Below, piece after piece: positions 5,788-8,944 of a stretch of 8,944 nucleotides of DNA. This DNA is from an uncultured Prevotellaceae bacterium. GTDB lineage: Bacteria; Bacteroidota; Bacteroidia; Bacteroidales; Muribaculaceae. Within the stretch, counting starts at the first letter, position 1; each line of letters starts with the position of its first letter. The stretch spans positions 1 to 8,944 of the forward strand of contig CALDIG010000118.1 in NCBI GenBank assembly GCA_937904375.1. The letters are read 5' to 3'. The translations under genes were made by a program, and so were the position numbers. The notes beneath the pieces were generated by a model. The model saw only the letters and a program-made list of their open reading frames with translations. It did no database searches and was not told where the DNA came from.

Positions 5788-6879
5788 ATGAACGATAAAG
5801 TAACATTAATGAAGGGTAATGAGGCTCTCGCTGTCGCTGCTATTCGCTATGGTGCCGACGGTTATTTTGGTTATCCTATTACCCCGCAGTCCGAGGTTCT
5901 CGAGAAATTAGAAGAAGAAATGCCCTGGGAGACTACCGGCATGGTGGTGCTTCAGGCCGAGAGTGAAGTGGCTGCTATCAACATGGTGTATGCTGGTGCT
6001 TCGTGCGGCAAGACAGTGCTCACTTCCACCTCGAGTCCAGGTTTCAGCCTGATGCAGGAGGGCATGAGCTACATGGCAGCCAGCGAGGTTCCCGCATTGG
6101 TGATTAACGTGATGCGTGGCGGTCCCGGTCTGGGTACTATCCACCCCTCGCAGGCCGACTATTTCCAGGCTGTTAAGGGTGGCGGTCATGGCGACTACCG
6201 CTTGATTACCCTCGCTCCCGCTTCGGTGCAGGAGATGGTGGATTTCGTGGCACTTGGCTGGGACTTGGCATTCAAGTATCGCGCGGTGTCGATGATTCTC
6301 GCCGATGGTGTTATCGGTCAGATGATGGAGAAAGTGGTGCTCCCCGAGCAGCGTCCACGCCACACCGAGGAATGGATTCGTGAGAACTGCCCCTGGGCTG
6401 TGAACGGCCGCAAGGGTATGCGTCCCAAGAACATCATCACCTCGCTGGAGCTTGACGACGACAAGATGGAGGAGAACAACCACCGCTTCCAGGCTACCTA
6501 CCGCGAGATTGAGAAGAACGAGCAGCGCTGCGAGTTGATCAACACCGACGATTGCGACTACCTCATCGTGGCATTCGGCTCTATGGCTCGCATCAGCCAG
6601 AAGGCTATGGAGCTTGCCGCTGAGGAAGGCATCAAGGTGGGTATCGCCCGCCCAATCACTCTGTGGCCATTCCCGGTAGATGCTATCCGCAAAGCCGCCG
6701 AGGGCGTTAAGGGCATCCTTAGCGTGGAGCTAAGCGCCGGTCAGCTCATCGAGGACATCAAGCTCGCTACCGAGTGCAGATATCCTGTTGACATCTTCCA
6801 CCGCCTGGGTGGCAATGTGCCCGCTCCCGACGAAATTCTCAACGCGCTCAAAGAGAAACTGATTAAGAAATTAGGATAA
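5788..6879 (+). CDS. vorB: 2-oxoacid:ferredoxin oxidoreductase, alpha subunit (VorB/KorA type)
   Basis: The 363-residue alpha subunit of a CoA-acylating 2-oxoacid oxidoreductase, which converts a 2-oxoacid plus CoA to acyl-CoA and CO2 with reduction of ferredoxin, or the reverse. The N-terminal pyrimidine-binding domain shows YPITPQSE (29-36), the E-x-E-x-A-A segment near residue 55, TSTSSPG (79-85) and RGGPGLGTIHPSQADY (110-125). The C-terminal transketolase-like domain starts near LIVAFGS (259). The length is typical for four-subunit enzymes in which this chain is not fused to the gamma domain. The GPGLG segment resembles proteins annotated as VorB (2-oxoisovalerate) more than canonical KorA, but substrate assignment in this family is unreliable and 2-oxoglutarate remains possible. 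There is no Shine-Dalgarno sequence, only an A-rich leader. Confidence 0.92.
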   Translation: MNDKVTLMKGNEALAVAAIRYGADGYFGYPITPQSEVLEKLEEEMPWETTGMVVLQAESEVAAINMVYAGASCGKTVLTSTSSPGFSLMQEGMSYMAASEVPALVINVMRGGPGLGTIHPSQADYFQAVKGGGHGDYRLITLAPASVQEMVDFVALGWDLAFKYRAVSMILADGVIGQMMEKVVLPEQRPRHTEEWIRENCPWAVNGRKGMRPKNIITSLELDDDKMEENNHRFQATYREIEKNEQRCELINTDDCDYLIVAFGSMARISQKAMELAAEEGIKVGIARPITLWPFPVDAIRKAAEGVKGILSVELSAGQLIEDIKLATECRYPVDIFHRLGGNVPAPDEILNALKEKLIKKLG

Positions 6880-6907
6880 TCACCAAATAAATCATTACAA
6901 GACCATT

Positions 6908-7669
<762 letters not shown>

Positions 7670-7671
7670 TC

Positions 7672-8205
7672 ATGAAAGAAGAAATAGTAATAGCAGGATT
7701 TGGAGGACAGGGTGTCCTCTCAATGGGTAAGATTCTCGCTTACTCCGGATTGATGGAAGACAAGGAAGTCACTTGGATGCCTTCCTACGGTCCCGAACAG
7801 CGTGGTGGTACCGCCAACGTTACCGTAATCGTGAGCGACGAGCGCATCAGCTCGCCAATCCTCAACATGTACGACACTGCAGTGGTGCTCAACCAGCAGA
7901 GTCTCGACAAGTTTGAGAAGATGGTGAAGCCCGGCGGCGTGCTCATCTACGACAGCTACGGCATCAAGACGGCTCCCGCGCGCTCCGACATCAACGTCTA
8001 CCGCATCGACGCCATGGAGGCCACCTTCGAGCTCAACAACAGCAAGGCCTACAATATGGTGGTGCTGGGCGCGCTGCTGAAAATCGACCCGATGGTAACC
8101 ATCGACAATGTGCTGGCAGGACTCAAGAAGACGCTCCCCGAGCGACACTGGCACTTGCTGCCCATGAACGAGGCCGCCCTGCGCCGCGGCATGGAGCTGG
8201 CATAA
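7672..8205 (+). CDS. 2-oxoacid:ferredoxin oxidoreductase, gamma subunit
   Basis: The 177-residue gamma subunit (KorC/VorC-like, POR gamma domain), which takes part in CoA binding and inter-subunit contact. The N-terminal glycine-rich loop GFGGQGVLSMGK (9-20) and SYGPEQRGGTANV (38-50) are diagnostic of the family. The start follows the beta stop codon by only 2 bp, indicating translational coupling. GC content rises along the gene: the 3' part is visibly richer than the other operon genes and leads into a still richer glycosyltransferase. No terminator hairpin follows. Confidence 0.93.
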   Translation: MKEEIVIAGFGGQGVLSMGKILAYSGLMEDKEVTWMPSYGPEQRGGTANVTVIVSDERISSPILNMYDTAVVLNQQSLDKFEKMVKPGGVLIYDSYGIKTAPARSDINVYRIDAMEATFELNNSKAYNMVVLGALLKIDPMVTIDNVLAGLKKTLPERHWHLLPMNEAALRRGMELA

Positions 8206-8232
8206 AGCGCGAGCGATTGTTTATCGGTATTG

Positions 8233-8944
8233 ATGCAGGTAACAATCATAATTCCCGTCTACAATCGGGCGCACGTCTTGCGGCGTACGCTCGATAGCAT
8301 TGTTGCGCAAACCTATCGTCCGCTGCAACTGGTGCTGGTCGACAATGCCAGCACCGACCACTCGTGGCAACTTATCACCCGCTTTGCCGCCGAGCCGCCC
8401 AAGGGCATCGACACGGTGGCGCTGCAAGAGCCGAGAACGGGCGCCTGCGCGGCGCGCAACACCGGCTTCGCCGCCGCCACCGGACATTGGGTACTCTTCT
8501 TCGACAGCGACGACACCATGGCGCCGCGCCACATCGAGCGTATCGTGAGCGCAGTCTCCGCCGCTCCGGCCGAGCCTGACATGGTGAATTGGAGCCGACA
8601 GCTGGTCGACACCGCCGGCCATAGCGTAGTGAAACCGGCACGACCCGCCGACGTGATCGCCAACCACCTGCTACACAGCACTTTCGCTACACAAGCCTGG
8701 GCGGCACGGCGCGACTTCCTCGCCGCCGCACCGCTCTGGGCCGAGACTCTGCCGGCTTGGAACGACTATGAGTTCGGACTGCGCCTGCTGTTGTGCGACC
8801 CGCGTGTGGTCACACTCACGGGCGACACCACCGTCACCGTATACAGCAGCGGCGAAGCGTCGATCACCGGCACCGGCTTCGCCTCGCGCGCCGGCTACTG
8901 GGAACAGGTGCTCGACCTCCTTGGCGCACACATAGCCGCAAGCC
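8233..8944 (+). CDS. Family 2 glycosyltransferase (partial, runs off the right edge)
   Basis: An open frame of 237 residues with no stop before the window ends. Its N-terminus is a GT-A fold of family 2: TIIIPVYNRAHVLRRTLDSI (4-23), VDNASTD (36-42) and the metal-binding D-x-D motif in LFFDSDD (D91, D93, D94). A later NDYEFGLR segment (177-184) holds the acidic residues expected near the acceptor site. Such enzymes transfer a sugar from a nucleotide donor, usually in cell-surface polysaccharide or lipid-linked glycan assembly; donor and acceptor are unknown. The start at 8233 gives the correct N-terminus; there is no Shine-Dalgarno sequence. It lies 27 bp after the gamma gene with no visible terminator or promoter between, so read-through is likely. 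GC is very high (43 of 60 in 8401-8460). Confidence 0.9.
   Translation, partial: MQVTIIIPVYNRAHVLRRTLDSIVAQTYRPLQLVLVDNASTDHSWQLITRFAAEPPKGIDTVALQEPRTGACAARNTGFAAATGHWVLFFDSDDTMAPRHIERIVSAVSAAPAEPDMVNWSRQLVDTAGHSVVKPARPADVIANHLLHSTFATQAWAARRDFLAAAPLWAETLPAWNDYEFGLRLLLCDPRVVTLTGDTTVTVYSSGEASITGTGFASRAGYWEQVLDLLGAHIAAS

Noticed and set aside
8221..8667. Several minus- and plus-strand open frames in the GC-rich right end
   Set aside because: High GC suppresses stop codons in all frames; the glycosyltransferase frame carries the family motifs and the others are shadows.

Overview
The window looks like a chromosomal segment from a gut-type Bacteroidales bacterium, most likely Muribaculaceae or Prevotellaceae (family placement is inference). 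Three things point there. Two promoters match the Bacteroidetes -33/-7 consensus (TTTG, 19 bp, TAnnTTTG) and a third matches its -7 element. Most genes lack a Shine-Dalgarno sequence and have A/T-rich leaders. A secreted protease ends in a domain resembling a type IX secretion (T9SS) sorting signal.

Layout, left to right: (1) a promoter at 104-134 drives a 936-residue secreted M6-family metalloprotease (188-2998), closed by a strong hairpin at 3009-3040. (2) A leader with a tandem CTAGA repeat precedes a GntP-family sugar-acid permease (3131-4480), closed by a 16-pair hairpin at 4515-4550 that serves both strands. (3) On the minus strand lies a two-gene unit: DUF4160 protein (4994-5233), then DUF2442 protein with a C-terminal helix-turn-helix (4573-4980). 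Its promoter (5256-5286) has a perfect palindrome filling the spacer. (4) Divergently, a -7 element at 5478-5485 precedes a four-gene operon (5516-8205) for a 2-oxoacid:ferredoxin oxidoreductase: dicluster ferredoxin, alpha, TPP-binding beta and gamma subunits. (5) A GC-rich family 2 glycosyltransferase begins 27 bp after the operon and runs off the right edge (8233-8944+).

The four oxidoreductase subunits form one enzyme that interconverts 2-oxoacids and acyl-CoA with electrons passed to ferredoxin. The alpha subunit most resembles the VorB type, so branched-chain 2-oxoacids are the first guess, but 2-oxoglutarate cannot be excluded. The protease and permease are separated by a hairpin and probably do not work together.

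The most interesting item is the DUF4160/DUF2442-HTH pair with its in-promoter palindrome. It has the form of a self-regulating, toxin-antitoxin-like module, but its function cannot be shown from sequence alone. The rest appears to be ordinary Bacteroidales gene content.
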